Numbered from the stretch's first letter, positions 1 through 12,390 are shown. The stretch: 64,000 bases of DNA from Pseudomonas sp. A34-9 (GCF_029543085.1 NZ_CP119967.1:310001-374000); one strand, 5' to 3'. Notes: a model not told the origin generated them from the letters alone. Numbers and translations are program-made.

Positions 1-797
1 TGCGTGAAGACTTCAAGCAGTACCGTGACGAACTGATCATCTCCAGCAAGGCCGGCTGGGATATGTGGCCCGGCCCATACGGCCAGGGCGGTGGTTCGCG
101 CAAATACGTGCTGGCCAGCCTAGACCAGAGCCTGCAACGCCTCGGTCTGGACTATGTGGATATCTTCTATTCGCACCGCTTCGACCCGGACACCCCACTG
201 GAAGAAACCGCCAGCGCCCTCGCCACAGCCGTGCAGCAGGGCAAGGCGTTGTACATCGGTATCTCGTCGTACTCGGGGGGGAAAACCCGCGAGATCGCGG
301 CGCTGTTGAAAGAGTGGAAAGTGCCGCTGCTGATTCATCAGCCGGCGTACAACCTGCTCAATCGCTGGGTGGAAAAAGATCTGCTGGATACCACCGATGA
401 ACTGGGTACTGGCGTAATTGCCTTCACGCCGCTGGCGCAAGGCCTGCTCACTGACAAATACCTCAACGGTGTGCCGGCGGATGCACGGGTCAATCGTCCG
501 GGCGGTGGTTCGCTGCAGGCTTCGCACCTGTCCGACGCCAACATCGCTCACGTGCGCGCATTGAACGAGATCGCCAAACGTCGAGGTCAGAGTCTTGCGC
601 AATTGGCGCTGGCGTGGACGCTGCGCGATCCACGGGTGACTTCTGCGCTGATTGGTGCGAGCCGGCCGGAGCAGATTATCGAAAACGTCGGGGCGTTGAA
701 GAATCTGAGTTTCAGTGCTGAAGAGTTGGCGGAGATTGACCGGTTTGCCCAAGAGGGCGGGATCAATCTTTGGGAGAAGCCTTCGACGGCGGAGTGA
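1..797 (+). CDS. Aldo/keto reductase, YghZ-like (5' end outside window)
   Basis: The open frame runs from the window edge (first full codon at position 3) to the TGA at 795-797, so the N-terminus is missing. The visible part carries AKR-superfamily features: an early SSKAGW segment, the GLDYVDIFYSHRFDPDTPLEET stretch typical of the YghZ/Kv-beta branch, IGISSYS, and the C-terminal ALIGASRPEQI cofactor-binding segment. E. coli YghZ reduces L-glyceraldehyde 3-phosphate and methylglyoxal with NADPH, and a similar cytosolic detoxifying role is inferred here. The catalytic Asp and Tyr should lie upstream of the window. A MITE-like repeat follows about 30 bp after the stop. Confidence 0.85.
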   Translation, partial: REDFKQYRDELIISSKAGWDMWPGPYGQGGGSRKYVLASLDQSLQRLGLDYVDIFYSHRFDPDTPLEETASALATAVQQGKALYIGISSYSGGKTREIAALLKEWKVPLLIHQPAYNLLNRWVEKDLLDTTDELGTGVIAFTPLAQGLLTDKYLNGVPADARVNRPGGGSLQASHLSDANIAHVRALNEIAKRRGQSLAQLALAWTLRDPRVTSALIGASRPEQIIENVGALKNLSFSAEELAEIDRFAQEGGINLWEKPSTAE

Positions 798-828
798 TGA
801 AGATTGGGTTGGGTCAGCAAGATCCAAC

Positions 829-988
829 CCCCTCACCCCAGCCCTCTCCCCCAAGGGGGCGAGGGGAAAGGGAGCCGATCTTCACGCTTTTCAAAACTTA
901 AGTTCAACCAGATATTTCAGGTCGATGTAGTTGGTACAAACACCTCGGTCAGTCCCCTCTCCCTCTGGGAGAGGGTTAGGGTGAGGGG
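829..988. repeat. MITE-like intergenic element, copy 1
   Basis: This 160-bp element is bounded by CCCCTCACCCCAGCCCTC at the left and the near-complementary GAGGGTTAGGGTGAGGGG at the right. The interior shares ATTTCAGGTCGATGTA and CACCTCGGTCAGTCCCCTC with the copies at 4912, 26082 and 34639. It has no coding capacity. It fills the gap between the convergent aldo/keto reductase and tauD genes. Confidence 0.8.
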
Positions 989-1006
989 CTTTTGCTTTTA
1001 AAAGGA

Positions 1007-1849
1007 CTAGCGGAAGAACGGCACATCCCCCAACACCGTAGCCCGCTGCATCACCCGCCGCGCAGGCCGGTAATCATCCACCGCGTAATGCTGGGTCACG
1101 CGGTTATCCCAGAACGCAATATCGTCCTGCTGCCAACGCCAGCGAATGGTGAATTCCGGCCGCGTTGCATGAGCAAACAGAAACTTCAGAATCGCCTCGC
1201 TCTCGGTTTCCGACAGCTCATTGATCTTCGACGTGAAGCCTTCGTTGACGAACAATGAACGCCGCCCGCTCACCGGATGGGTACGAATCACCGGGTGCGA
1301 CAGCGGTGGATTCTTGCGCCGCGCCTCTTCCCACTGCGCCAGGGCTTCAGGCGTATTGCCGTAGCGTTCCAGCGGAAACGAGCGAGTGAAATCGTGGGTG
1401 GCGGTCAATCCTTCGAGCAAACCTTTCATCGGCGCCGACAGCGCTTCGTACGCAGCAATGCCGCTGGCCCACAAGGTGTCGCCACCAAATTCCGGCAACA
1501 GCTTTGCACTGAGTACGGCGCCCATCGCCGGGGTCGGCAGGAAGGTCACGTCGGTGTGCCAGATCGCATTGTCACGCACGTCGGTGACGGCGGTGTCGAG
1601 GATCAGCACTTCTGGTTGTTCGGGCACGTTCGGGTAGATCGGGTGAATGTGCAGGTCACCAAAGTACGCAGCAAAACGCGCCTGTTGCGGTGGTTCGATC
1701 GGCTGGTTACGGAAGAACAACACCTGATATTTGAGCAGCGCCTGCTCGATGGCGTCGCGGTGTTCCAGGCTCAGTGGCTGGCTGATGTCGACGCCGCTGA
1801 TCTGTGCGCCGAGGGCCGAGCTTAATGGGGTGATGTTGAGGCTGCTCAT
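1007..1849 (-). CDS. tauD: Taurine dioxygenase TauD
   Basis: This Fe(II)/2-oxoglutarate dioxygenase hydroxylates taurine, which then releases sulfite and aminoacetaldehyde, so taurine can serve as a sulfur source. The 280-aa length matches the family. The facial triad is visible as WHTDVTFL (His98, Asp100) and QHYAVDDY (His254), with a 2OG-binding Arg near 264-265. I chose the ATG at 1849 because an AGAGAAAG ribosome-binding sequence precedes it; an in-frame TTG at 1864 would overlap that site. It is the last gene of the tau cluster, separated from tauC by a REP doublet at 1884-1998. Transcription probably comes from ahead of tauA and is sulfate-starvation controlled in relatives. Confidence 0.95.
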   Translation of the reverse strand: MSSLNITPLSSALGAQISGVDISQPLSLEHRDAIEQALLKYQVLFFRNQPIEPPQQARFAAYFGDLHIHPIYPNVPEQPEVLILDTAVTDVRDNAIWHTDVTFLPTPAMGAVLSAKLLPEFGGDTLWASGIAAYEALSAPMKGLLEGLTATHDFTRSFPLERYGNTPEALAQWEEARRKNPPLSHPVIRTHPVSGRRSLFVNEGFTSKINELSETESEAILKFLFAHATRPEFTIRWRWQQDDIAFWDNRVTQHYAVDDYRPARRVMQRATVLGDVPFFR

Positions 1850-1883
1850 GGTCTTTCTCTTCAATTCCGGATAACCACCTCAC

Positions 1884-1998
1884 TGTAGGAGCTGCCGAAG
1901 GCTCGGGCCGCGATCGGACGATCTTTTGATCTTGTTTTTAAGAAGATCAAGATCAAAAGATCGTCCGATCGCGGCCCGAGCCTTCGGCAGCTCCTACA
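1884..1998. repeat. REP doublet (REPIN-like), large palindrome
   Basis: Two copies of TGTAGGAGCTGCCGAAGGC in opposite orientation surround a core of GATCTTTTGATCTT and its complement, giving an almost perfect 115-bp palindrome. It lies between tauC and tauD, where a transcript could fold into a long hairpin and lower tauD expression relative to tauABC. Each arm carries an extra TCGGGCC/CGGACG block that is absent from the other doublets in this window. Confidence 0.85.
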
Positions 1999-2015
1999 GG
2001 GGGATTCAAAAAGTT

Positions 2016-2855
2016 TTAGTGGGCCTGGCCGTGCCATGGCACCAGTTTGCGCTGCAGGGCGCGCAAGCCCATTTCCATGGCGAAGGCGATCAGGGCGATG
2101 ACCAGAATCCCCAGCACCACCACATCGGTGACCAGGAACTGCGCGGCCGACTGCACCATGAAACCCAAGCCACTGGTGGCGGCGATCAATTCAGCCGCGA
2201 CCAGCGTCGACCAACCGACCCCCAGACCAATGCGCACGCCAGTCAAAATGTCCGGCAGGGCGCTCGGCAAAATCACATGACGAATCAGCTGCAAACGCGT
2301 CGCACCCAACGACTGCGCCGCACGCAATTTCGCCGGATCAACGGTGCGCACGCCGGTGGCGGTAGCGATGGCAATCGGCGCAAAAATCGCCAGATAAATC
2401 AGCAGCACTTTCGACAACTCGCCGATGCCGCACCAGATCACGATCAGCGGCAGATAGGCCAGCGGAGGAATCGGCCGATAGAACTCGATCAGCGGATCGA
2501 GCACACCACGGGCGATGCGGTTGGCACCGATAGCAATGCCCACTGGCACAGCGGTCAAAATTGCACAACCGAGGCCCAGACCGATGCGGCTCAGGCTTGC
2601 GCCGAGGTGCTGCCACAACGTCGAATCCATGTAGCCGGTGGTCGCCAGCAACCAGCCCTTTTGCAGCACGGCGGACGGTGGCGGCAGGAACAGCGGTTCA
2701 ATCAATCCAGTGGCCGTTACGGCCCACCAGATGGCCAACAAAGCAAACAGCGTCAGCAGGCTGATCCAGCGCGTACTGAGGCTGCGACGCAGCGGAATCG
2801 CCACCGAAGCGCTGACCGGTTTTACGGCCGCCGAAGAAACGTCGTAACTGCTCAT
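2016..2855 (-). CDS. tauC: Taurine ABC transporter permease TauC
   Basis: Inner-membrane permease of the taurine importer (279 aa, usual length). It has an N-terminal hydrophobic helix after about residue 30, several further membrane segments, and the EAA-type coupling loop seen as [25 protein letters not shown], which contacts the ATPase. The downstream sequence continues into the SsuC/TauC-type ending. Its start overlaps the end of tauB by 4 bp, indicating translational coupling. The homologous SsuC carries alkanesulfonates; the adjacent TauD and TauA point to taurine. Confidence 0.93.
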   Translation of the reverse strand: MSSYDVSSAAVKPVSASVAIPLRRSLSTRWISLLTLFALLAIWWAVTATGLIEPLFLPPPSAVLQKGWLLATTGYMDSTLWQHLGASLSRIGLGLGCAILTAVPVGIAIGANRIARGVLDPLIEFYRPIPPLAYLPLIVIWCGIGELSKVLLIYLAIFAPIAIATATGVRTVDPAKLRAAQSLGATRLQLIRHVILPSALPDILTGVRIGLGVGWSTLVAAELIAATSGLGFMVQSAAQFLVTDVVVLGILVIALIAFAMEMGLRALQRKLVPWHGQAH

Positions 2856-3646
2856 GCGCGCTCCTGCCGTTGCCCGGCGCTGCGTTGCGAGAACACTTTG
2901 CTCAGCACGTGTTCGCGGGTTTCGATAAAACCCGGATCGGATTTGATCGCACGGGCGGATTCGCCAGCGGCGTAACGCTGACCGAAATCCAGATGCAGAC
3001 GCTCAACGATCTGCCCCGGATTCGGCGCGAGCAGAATCAGGTCAGTGGCGAGGAACACCGCCTCTTCAATGTCGTGGGTAATCAGGAAAACCGGCTTGGC
3101 GGTGCGCTGCCAGACTTGCAGCAACAGCTCCTGCATCTGTTCGCGAGTGAAGGCGTCGAGGGCGCCGAAGGGTTCGTCCATCAGCAACACACGCGGGTCA
3201 GCGGCGAGGGCGCGGGCGAGGCCGACGCGCTGTTTCTGGCCACCGGACAGTTGCCAGATGCGGCGGCTTTCGAACCCGGAAAGATCGACCAGCGCGAGCA
3301 TTTCACGGGCGATCTTTTCGCGTTTGTCCCTGGCGACACCGGCCAGCTCCAGACCGAATGCAACGTTGGCCAGCACGTCCTGCCAAGGCAGCAACGCGTC
3401 GTCCTGGAACACCACGCCACGTTCGGCGCTCGGGCCTTTGACGGGCACGCCGTCGAGGGTGATGCGCCCGGCGCTCGGTTCGACGAAACCGGCAATCAGG
3501 TTCAACAGCGAAGTCTTGCCACTGCCGGACGGGCCGAGGGCGACCAGCAATTGCTGAGGCCCCAGGGTCAGAGAAATATCCGCCAGCACCGGTGTCGGGC
3601 TGCCCGGGTACTGTGCGCTGATGCGCTCCAGTTGTAGCAAGGCCAT
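2852..3646 (-). CDS. tauB: Taurine ABC transporter ATPase TauB
   Basis: Cytoplasmic ATPase of the TauABC importer (264 aa). Walker A is GPSGSGKTS at residues 38-46, the ABC signature LSGGQKQR at 133-140, and Walker B VLLMDEP at 153-159, followed by the H-loop ITHDIEEA. All motifs are intact. It overlaps tauC by 4 bp (ATGA) and begins 16 bp after tauA, so the genes sit in one operon in the order tauA-tauB-tauC-tauD. Confidence 0.95.
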   Translation of the reverse strand: MALLQLERISAQYPGSPTPVLADISLTLGPQQLLVALGPSGSGKTSLLNLIAGFVEPSAGRITLDGVPVKGPSAERGVVFQDDALLPWQDVLANVAFGLELAGVARDKREKIAREMLALVDLSGFESRRIWQLSGGQKQRVGLARALAADPRVLLMDEPFGALDAFTREQMQELLLQVWQRTAKPVFLITHDIEEAVFLATDLILLAPNPGQIVERLHLDFGQRYAAGESARAIKSDPGFIETREHVLSKVFSQRSAGQRQERA

Positions 3647-3662
3647 CGCGGTTAACTCCCGA

Positions 3663-4640
3663 TCAGTTGGTGATGTACTTGGCGCTGACGTACGGCGCGT
3701 AGTCCGGCAGAACGGCTTCGACCTTGCCTTGCTCCTTGAGGAACGCGGCGGTGTCGGTGATGGCTTTGGTGGTCGGCGCGCCGAGGGTGACGACCTGATC
3801 AGCGGCCAGCGGGTAGACGTTGCCTTGCAGCAGCAGCGGAATATCGCTGGCCTTGGCGCCGGAGAGTTTCACCAGTTTGTCGACGTTGGATTGGTCGGCG
3901 AGCCAGGCTTTCGGGTCTTTGCGGTAATCGGCGTAGGCGTCGAGCGTGACCTTGGCGAACGCGGTGACGATTTCCGGGTGCTTCTCGGCGAAGTCTTTGC
4001 GCACGATCCACGCATCGAAGGTTGGTGCGCCGAACTTGGCCAGCTCGCCGGAAGTGATCAGCACTTTGCCGTTTTCCTTGGCCACACCGAGTGCCGGATC
4101 CCAAACGTACGTGGCGTCGATATCACCGCGTTTCCACGCGGCGATGATCGCTGGCGGCGCAAGGTTGAGCACGGTGACTTTTGACGGGTCGATGTTCCAG
4201 TGCTTCAACGCGGCCAGCAGGCTGTAGTGACCGGTGGACACAAACGGCACGGCGACTTTCTTGCCGATCAGATCCTGCGGGGACTTGATGCCGGAACCGT
4301 CGCGGGCGACCAGGGCTTCGGCAGCGCCGATCTGGGTCGCGATGAGGAAGGTTTCGACCGGAACTTTGCGGGTGATCGCAGCGGTCAGCGGGCTCGAACC
4401 GAGGTAGCCAATCTGCACGTCACCGGACGCGATGGCGGCGATGATGTCGGCGCCGTTGTCGAACTTGCGCCAGGCGATATCGGCTTTGGTGGCTTTTTCG
4501 TAAGCGCCGTCGGCCTGGGCGACTTTCGCCGGGTCAACGGTGGTTTGGTAGGCGACGGTGAGGTCGGCGGCCTGCGCCAGGAAGCTTGCAGCGGCCAACG
4601 AGGCCACGGCCAGCAGGCGAAGCGGGAAATTCAGTTTCAT
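3663..4640 (-). CDS. tauA: Taurine-binding periplasmic protein TauA
   Basis: Solute-binding component (325 aa) that presents taurine to TauBC. Residues 1-24 form a Sec signal peptide ([15 protein letters not shown] then AQA before the cut), and the mature chain starts [16 protein letters not shown] as in the TauA/SsuA family. [24 protein letters not shown] stretch near residues 55-77 and the IGYLGSSP motif are typical. It is the first gene of the operon. The sulfur-starvation promoter should lie in 4641-4760, where I see no confident -35/-10 pair. Confidence 0.94.
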   Translation of the reverse strand: MKLNFPLRLLAVASLAAASFLAQAADLTVAYQTTVDPAKVAQADGAYEKATKADIAWRKFDNGADIIAAIASGDVQIGYLGSSPLTAAITRKVPVETFLIATQIGAAEALVARDGSGIKSPQDLIGKKVAVPFVSTGHYSLLAALKHWNIDPSKVTVLNLAPPAIIAAWKRGDIDATYVWDPALGVAKENGKVLITSGELAKFGAPTFDAWIVRKDFAEKHPEIVTAFAKVTLDAYADYRKDPKAWLADQSNVDKLVKLSGAKASDIPLLLQGNVYPLAADQVVTLGAPTTKAITDTAAFLKEQGKVEAVLPDYAPYVSAKYITN

Positions 4641-4762
4641 TGAACAGCTCCATATCAGGCGACCGAACGTCGGCGTGAAAGGAGACTAAATGATCTAAGA
4701 ATCAGTAAATAAATAACTTTTTCGAATGAGCTTATGAGCGGAAAAATCTAAGGAGGGGGTCA

Positions 4763-4865
4763 GATCGTTCCTACACTCTGCGTGGGAATGCAGCCGGTGA
4801 CGCTCCGCGTCACCTGGACGCGGAGCGTCCCTTGAGGCGTTACCACGCGGAGCGTGGGAACGATC
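4763..4865. repeat. Long imperfect palindrome (third repeat type)
   Basis: GATCGTTCCTAC...GCGTGGGAA at the left pairs with CCACGCGGAGCGTGGGAACGATC at the right. Internal GACGCTCCGCGTCACC and GACGCGGAGCGTCCC form nested palindromes. It resembles a known class of Pseudomonas intergenic palindromes, but its sequence differs from the TGTAGGAGC and CGCGAGCAGGCTCGC types elsewhere in this window. Confidence 0.7.
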
Positions 4866-4911
4866 AGAATTGTGGATATTTCGGATCTTGCGTTCGACAT
4901 TAGATCCTTGC

Positions 4912-5299
4912 CCCCTCACCCCAGCCCTCTCCCCCAAGGGGGCGAGGGGGGAAAGGGGGCCGATCTCTGTGCTTTTCAAGGCCTGAGTTCGGCGCGGTAT
5001 TTCAGGTCGGCGTATTTCGCAGCAACAACTCGGTCAGTCGCCTCTCCCCCAGGGGGGCGAGGGGAAAGGGGGCCGATCTCTGTGCTTTTCAAGGCCTGAG
5101 TTCGGCGCGGTATTTCAGGTCGGCGTATTTCGCAGCAACAACTCGGTCAGTCGCCTCTCCCCCAGGGGGGCGAGGGGAAAGGGGGCCGATCTCTGTGCTG
5201 TTCAAGGCCAGAGTTCGGCGCGGTATTTCAGGTCGGCGTATTTCGCATCAACAACTCGGTCAGTCCCCTCTCCCTCTGGGAGAGGGCTAGGGTGAGGGG
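4912..5299. repeat. MITE-like element, copy 2, with internal tandem triplication
   Basis: The same terminal sequences as the other copies bound 388 bp. The interior is repeated three times with a period of 113 bp: CCGATCTCTGTGC recurs at about 4960, 5073 and 5186. Units one and two are almost identical; unit three has three substitutions and ends in the normal right terminus. Together with the palindrome at 4763 it fills the 660 bp between tauA and gshA, where no gene is visible. Confidence 0.8.
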
Positions 5300-5302
5300 C
5301 TT

Positions 5303-6886
5303 TTAGTTACTGATCGCCAGAATACTCGCCTGATACGACCCGACAAACACGTCGAAATCACCGACTTCGTTCTGCTCCAGCTCAGCCTGCGCTGCCAGAG
5401 AAGTACGCGCCAACTCTTCAAACTTCGCCTGCTCATCCGCCGCCAACGGCTCACTACGGAAAAACTCGGCATGCGCCTGGCTCTGACGCAGCGAGAACTG
5501 CGCAAAGCTTTCCTTGTGCTCAGCCATCGCCGCCAGCACCTGCGCCGAAGGCGTCAGCGATGGGTCTCTAACCTTTGCCAACTGAGCATCCAGCGCCTTG
5601 CTGTGCGCGTCGCCGCCATGGCTTTGATCCAGCAACGCCGCCAGCGGGGAGATTTGCTCCAGCAGTTCTGCTGCCCAAGTCTTCATCTCGACCGGTTGAC
5701 CGTCACGCTGCAATTGCAGGCCCGGACGACGACCTTCTTTAACCACGCTGAGGAAGTTCGATGTGGCATTGCCGCACGATGTGTTGGTCAGCAACGGACT
5801 GTCGTTCAGCGCGCAATACAGCAGGAACGCGTCGAGGAAACGCGACTCGGTCAGGTCGATGCCCATCGGCAGGAACGGGTTGATGTCCAGGCAACGCACT
5901 TCAACGTACTGAATACCCCGCGCCACCAGCGCCTGAATCGGCCGCTCGCCAGTGTAGGTCACACGTTTCGGGCGGATGTTGGAGTAGTACTCGTTTTCGA
6001 TCTGCAGGATGTTGGTGTTGAGTTGCACCCACTCACCATCCTGGTGCGTGCCGACTTCAACGTACGGCGCGTACGGCGTGGCCACGGCTTTGCGCAGGCT
6101 GTCGGTGTAGCTCGACAGATCGTTGTAGCACGGCGTCAGGCCGGCCTGGGCGTTGCTCTGGTAACCGAGGTCGCTCATGCGCAGGCTGGTCGCGTACGGC
6201 AAATACAAGGTGTCCGGATCGAGTTGTTCCAGCTGATGCGAACGACCACGGAGGAAACCGGCGTCCAGCGCAGGTGACGCCCCGAACAGGTACATCAGCA
6301 GCCAGCTGTAGCGACGGAAATTACGGATCAGCGCGATGTAGGAGACCGACTGGAAATCGCGATCCGTGCCAACAAAACCTTCAGTCTGGCGCAGCAGCGG
6401 CCAGAGCTTTTCCGGCAGCGAGAAGTTGTAGTGAATCCCGGCAATGCACTGCATGGTCTTGCCGTACCGCAGGGCCAGGCCCTTGCGATAGACGTACTTG
6501 AGCTGACCGATGTTGGAGGTGCCGTAATAGGCGATCGGAATGTCTTCCTCGGCCGGCAACGGGCACGGCATCGATGGACTCCACAGGTACTCGCTGCCGA
6601 GTTTGCTGTAGGCAAAACGGTGAATCTTGTCCAGGCTCGCCAGTGTGTCGGCAGGATCCGGCAGGGCAGGCGTGATGAATTCCAGCAGCGACTCGGAGTA
6701 GTCGGTGGTGATTTGTTCGTTGGTCAGCGCGGAACCCAAGGCTTCGGGGTGCGGCGTTTGCGCCAGGCGACCTTCGCTGGTCACGCGCAGGCATTCACGT
6801 TCGATACCGTGCAGGCACTGCTCGAGCAGAGAGAGGTTAGCGCGCTCGCCGAGCAGAGCCAGGCGGCGGTTGAGAAGTTCGCTCAA
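5303..6886 (-). CDS. gshA: Glutamate-cysteine ligase GshA
   Basis: ATP-dependent ligase joining L-glutamate and L-cysteine, the first and rate-limiting step of glutathione synthesis in the cytosol. The chain matches the gammaproteobacterial GshA family throughout: [10 protein letters not shown] near residue 30, [33 protein letters not shown], and [11 protein letters not shown] chose the TTG at 6886 because an AAGGA box lies 7 nt upstream and the product then begins MSELLNRR, as I recall for Pseudomonas homologues. A GTG at 6901 gives five more residues but would place the ribosome-binding site inside the gene. Length is 527 aa. It stands alone, flanked by repeats on both sides. Confidence 0.93.
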   Translation of the reverse strand: MSELLNRRLALLGERANLSLLEQCLHGIERECLRVTSEGRLAQTPHPEALGSALTNEQITTDYSESLLEFITPALPDPADTLASLDKIHRFAYSKLGSEYLWSPSMPCPLPAEEDIPIAYYGTSNIGQLKYVYRKGLALRYGKTMQCIAGIHYNFSLPEKLWPLLRQTEGFVGTDRDFQSVSYIALIRNFRRYSWLLMYLFGASPALDAGFLRGRSHQLEQLDPDTLYLPYATSLRMSDLGYQSNAQAGLTPCYNDLSSYTDSLRKAVATPYAPYVEVGTHQDGEWVQLNTNILQIENEYYSNIRPKRVTYTGERPIQALVARGIQYVEVRCLDINPFLPMGIDLTESRFLDAFLLYCALNDSPLLTNTSCGNATSNFLSVVKEGRRPGLQLQRDGQPVEMKTWAAELLEQISPLAALLDQSHGGDAHSKALDAQLAKVRDPSLTPSAQVLAAMAEHKESFAQFSLRQSQAHAEFFRSEPLAADEQAKFEELARTSLAAQAELEQNEVGDFDVFVGSYQASILAISN

Positions 6887-7024
6887 TTTGGATTCCTTCA
6901 CGCGTCAGTCGCCCCAATATGGGGGTGGGCAGGACGGTCTACAAGGGTGAAGTTGAAACTGGCGTTTTCGCCTGGTTTTGTAGCGGCAGGCCATTTGCCG
7001 GTCAGTCAGAAACTGCACAATCCC

Positions 7025-7114
7025 TGTGGGAGCGAGCTTGCTCGCGAAGAGGGTTTATCAGCCAACATTTCGGTTGCCTGACACACCGCCTTCGCGAGCA
7101 AGCTCGCTCCCACA
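7025..7114. repeat. REP doublet, CGCGAGCAAGCTCGC type
   Basis: TGTGGGAGCGAGCTTGCTCGCGAAG and its reverse complement face each other across about 40 bp. This is the second REP sequence type of the window and lies between gshA and the thioesterase gene. Confidence 0.85.
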
Positions 7115-7156
7115 AGGTTCGTTGCGCCGAAATTAACTCAAATTGATGACCACAAG

Positions 7157-7539
7157 CTACAGGACAGCGAACGTGCCTTGCGCTTTTGCGACCAGTTTGT
7201 CGCCCTGCATCACGTCGGCTTCGACCACCAGAGTGCGGCGGCCCGGGTGGATGACCCGCGCCGTGCACATCACCTCGCCATCGGAAACGGCGCGGATATA
7301 GTTGATCTTGCACTCGATGGTCGCGCTCTGCTGATCGAAGCCATGAGTGCTGGAACAGGCCAGCCCCATGGCGATGTCGACCAGACTGAACAGCGCGCCA
7401 CCGTGCAATTTGCCGCCGCGATTGCGCAGTTCGGGTTCCAGCACCAGGGCGACTTGCGCCACCCCGGTTTCCAGGCTGTGCAGGCGGCAGCCCAACAGCT
7501 TGAAAAACGCGCTCTCGACGAGCCCGGCCGGAATCTCCA

Positions 7540-7540
<1 letters not shown>
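7157..7540 (-). CDS. PaaI-type hotdog thioesterase
   Basis: 127-aa single hotdog domain. The central HGGALFSLVDIAMGLA motif (residues ~46-61) is the PaaI/YdiI-family acyl-CoA thioesterase signature, with the CoA-binding strand CKINYIRAV and the closing strand TLVVEADVMQGDKLVAKAQGTFAV. It probably hydrolyses an acyl- or aryl-CoA; the substrate cannot be read from the sequence. Its start codon overlaps the last base of tex, so it is likely translated from the tex transcript. Confidence 0.85.
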
Positions 7541-9864
<2,324 letters not shown>

Positions 9865-10222
9865 AAAACCACCTGACATATTGTGAAAGCAGGCTCGCAG
9901 GCACGGAAACAAAGGCCCGGAGTCTGGTTGAGCGGCTAGAAAATTGCCGCTGCCTGGGTCAAAAGGCAGCCCGTTGACCCGTGAAATCGAACAATTACTG
10001 CGCCGGGCAGGAAAAAAAGCCTGCCACCTGCGGTAACGATTCAGACGTTGCCTGGCACAAAACGCCGCGCATTATAACCAGCGTTCTGTCATTCGGGGGC
10101 GTTGCAGTCTGTAGGCATAAACCCCGGTTTTCTGGCAGTGAAGGAAAAATCTGCTAACAATGCACACGGTGCGTATAACGGCAGCTACGCCATAATGCGC
10201 GCCGAGCTAAAAGGAGCATCCA
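9865..10222. promoter_or_regulatory. Divergent tex / ompR promoter region
   Basis: This 358-bp gap separates the divergent tex and ompR genes. A perfect TATAAT on the minus strand (10071-10076) is a likely tex -10 element and would give a leader of about 200 nt. Within that leader GGCAGG and CCTGCC form a hairpin across a T-rich loop (about 10007-10026). For ompR, an AAGGAG ribosome-binding site sits 6 nt before the ATG. No small gene is visible. Confidence 0.5.
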
Positions 10223-10963
10223 ATGAGCAGCACTGCACAAACTGCTGAAGGCGAAAAAATTCTCATCGTTGACGACGATCCAGGGCTGAGCAGCCTGCTG
10301 GAACGTTTTTTCGTCAGCAAGGGCTACCGTGCCCGTACCGTACCGAACACCGAGCAGATGGATCGTCTGCTGTCGCGTGAAGTCTTCAATCTGGTCGTCC
10401 TCGACCTGATGCTGCCCGGCGAAGACGGTCTGACCGCTTGCCGCCGCCTGCGTGGCGCGAACAACCAGATTCCGATCATCATGCTCACCGCCAAGGGCGA
10501 TGAGTTGAGCCGCATCAAGGGCCTGGAACTGGGCGCCGACGATTATCTGGCCAAGCCGTTCAACCCGGATGAGCTGATGGCCCGCGTCAAAGCCGTATTG
10601 CGTCGCCAGGCCACACCGGTACCAGGCGCACCGGGCAGTGAAGACGAAAACGTCACGTTCGGTGATTACGTATTGTCGCTGGCCACTCGCGAACTGAAAC
10701 GCGGCGACGAAGTGCACATGCTCACCACCGGTGAGTTTGCGGTACTCAAGGCTCTGGTGATGAACGCGCGTCAGCCGCTGACTCGCGACAAATTGATGAA
10801 CCTGGCCCGTGGTCGCGAGTGGGATGCCCTTGAGCGTTCCATCGATGTGCAGATTTCCCGTCTGCGCCGCATGATCGAGCCGGATCCGTCGAAGCCGCGC
10901 TACATCCAGACCGTCTGGGGCGTGGGCTACGTGTTTGTACCGGATGGCGCCGCCACCAAGTGA
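10223..10963 (+). CDS. ompR: Osmolarity response regulator OmpR
   Basis: 246-aa OmpR/PhoB-type response regulator. The receiver domain has the acidic pair at Asp18-Asp19, phospho-acceptor Asp61 in VVLDLMLPGEDG, and Lys111 in AKPF. The C-terminal winged-helix domain ends RYIQTVWGVGYVFVPDG. Partner of the EnvZ kinase encoded downstream, controlling porin and envelope genes in relatives. AAGGAG precedes the start. A REP doublet separates it from envZ, an arrangement that often lowers expression of the distal gene. Confidence 0.95.
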   Translation: MSSTAQTAEGEKILIVDDDPGLSSLLERFFVSKGYRARTVPNTEQMDRLLSREVFNLVVLDLMLPGEDGLTACRRLRGANNQIPIIMLTAKGDELSRIKGLELGADDYLAKPFNPDELMARVKAVLRRQATPVPGAPGSEDENVTFGDYVLSLATRELKRGDEVHMLTTGEFAVLKALVMNARQPLTRDKLMNLARGREWDALERSIDVQISRLRRMIEPDPSKPRYIQTVWGVGYVFVPDGAATK

Positions 10964-10972
10964 TCGGCGATT

Positions 10973-11058
10973 TGTAGGAGCGGGTCTGCAGGTTTTGGTC
11001 GAACGGCCATGCCCGCAGACTCGCAATCCGCAATATGCGAGCATTGCTCGCTCCTGCA
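10973..11058. repeat. Degenerate REP doublet between ompR and envZ
   Basis: TGTAGGAGCGGGTCTGC at the left faces GCGAGCATTGCTCGCTCCTGC at the right. The arms match less well than in other doublets, so this is probably a decayed copy. It lies between ompR and envZ and could act as a processing or attenuation point within the operon. Confidence 0.65.
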
Positions 11059-11076
11059 AGTGTGTAGCGGTTATAG

Positions 11077-12390
11077 ATGAAAACCCCTGTCTGGTTCCCC
11101 CAAAGTTTTTTCTCCCGCACCCTCTGGCTGGTGCTCATCGTCGTGCTGTTTTCCAAGGCGCTGACCCTGGTTTATCTGTTGATGAACGAGGACGTGCTGG
11201 TGGATCGCCAATACAGCCACGGCGTCGCCCTGACGCTGCGAGCCTATTGGGCTGCCGATGAAGAAAACCGCGCGAAGATCGCTGATGCCGCCACCCTGAT
11301 TCGGGTCGTGGGCGCCGGTGTGCCGGAAGGCGAACAGCACTGGCCGTACAGCGAAATCTACCAGCGGCAGATGCAGGCGGAGCTGGGTGCCGACACCGAA
11401 GTGCGCTTGCGCATGCATTCACCGCCAGCGTTGTGGGTGCGCGCACCGAGCCTGGGTGACGGCTGGTTGAAGGTGCCGTTGTATCCGCACCCGCTGCGCG
11501 GCCAGAAAATATGGAACGTGCTTGGCTGGTTCCTGGCGATTGGTTTGTTGTCGACGGCGTCTGCATGGATTTTCGTCAGCCAGCTCAATCAACCCTTGAA
11601 GCGTCTGGTCTATGCCGCCCGGCAGCTTGGTCAGGGTCGCAGCGTACGTCTGCCGATCAGCGATACGCCGAGCGAGATGACCGAGGTGTATCGCGCCTTC
11701 AACCAGATGGCCGAAGACGTCGAACAGGCCGGGCGCGAGCGCGAGTTGATGCTGGCCGGTGTGTCCCATGATTTGCGCACGCCGCTGACCCGGCTGCGGC
11801 TGTCGCTGGAGTTGATGGGCGATCGCAATGACCTGACCGATGACATGGTGCGCGACATCGAAGACATGGACGCGATTCTCGACCAGTTCCTCGCGTTCAT
11901 CCGCGACGGTCGTGACGAGTCGGTGGAAGAAGTGGATTTGACCGATCTGGTGCGCGAGGTTGCGGCCCCGTACAACCAGAATGAAGAGAAAGTGCGTTTG
12001 CGTCTGGAGCCGATCCAGCCGTTTCCGCTGCGTCGGGTGTCGATGAAGCGCTTGCTGAACAACCTGATCGGTAACGCCTTGAACCATGCCGGCGGTCACG
12101 TTGAAGTCGCAGCTTACGTGTCCGGTGACGTCAGTGCGCCGTATGTGGTGCTGAGCGTGATGGACCGGGGCGCGGGGATTGATCCTTCGGAACTGGAGGC
12201 GATCTTCAACCCGTTTACCCGGGGGGATCGTGCCCGGGGCGGGAAGGGCACCGGGTTGGGGTTGGCGATTGTGAAGCGGATTGCTTCGATGCATGGCGGC
12301 AATGTTGAGCTGCGCAACCGGTCCGGTGGAGGCCTGGAAGCGCGTGTCAGGTTGCCGCTGGGGCTGATGCTTCCTCGGGATGCGGTGTAG
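11077..12390 (+). CDS. envZ: Osmosensor histidine kinase EnvZ
   Basis: 437-aa membrane kinase. Transmembrane segment 1 lies at about 13-35, a periplasmic loop of about 110 residues follows, and TM2 spans about 148-168. A HAMP domain comes next, then the dimerisation helix with phospho-acceptor His231 in AGVSHDLRTPLTR, and a HATPase domain (NLIGNALNHAGG, DRGAGI, GTGLGLAIVKRI). It phosphorylates and dephosphorylates OmpR. The product is standard EnvZ in length and layout. Confidence 0.95.
   Translation: MKTPVWFPQSFFSRTLWLVLIVVLFSKALTLVYLLMNEDVLVDRQYSHGVALTLRAYWAADEENRAKIADAATLIRVVGAGVPEGEQHWPYSEIYQRQMQAELGADTEVRLRMHSPPALWVRAPSLGDGWLKVPLYPHPLRGQKIWNVLGWFLAIGLLSTASAWIFVSQLNQPLKRLVYAARQLGQGRSVRLPISDTPSEMTEVYRAFNQMAEDVEQAGRERELMLAGVSHDLRTPLTRLRLSLELMGDRNDLTDDMVRDIEDMDAILDQFLAFIRDGRDESVEEVDLTDLVREVAAPYNQNEEKVRLRLEPIQPFPLRRVSMKRLLNNLIGNALNHAGGHVEVAAYVSGDVSAPYVVLSVMDRGAGIDPSELEAIFNPFTRGDRARGGKGTGLGLAIVKRIASMHGGNVELRNRSGGGLEARVRLPLGLMLPRDAV

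Noticed and set aside
4912..5299. Tandem 113-bp units considered as a CRISPR array
   Set aside because: Units are near-identical throughout with no unique spacers, and the ends match the MITE-like family; no cas genes are present.
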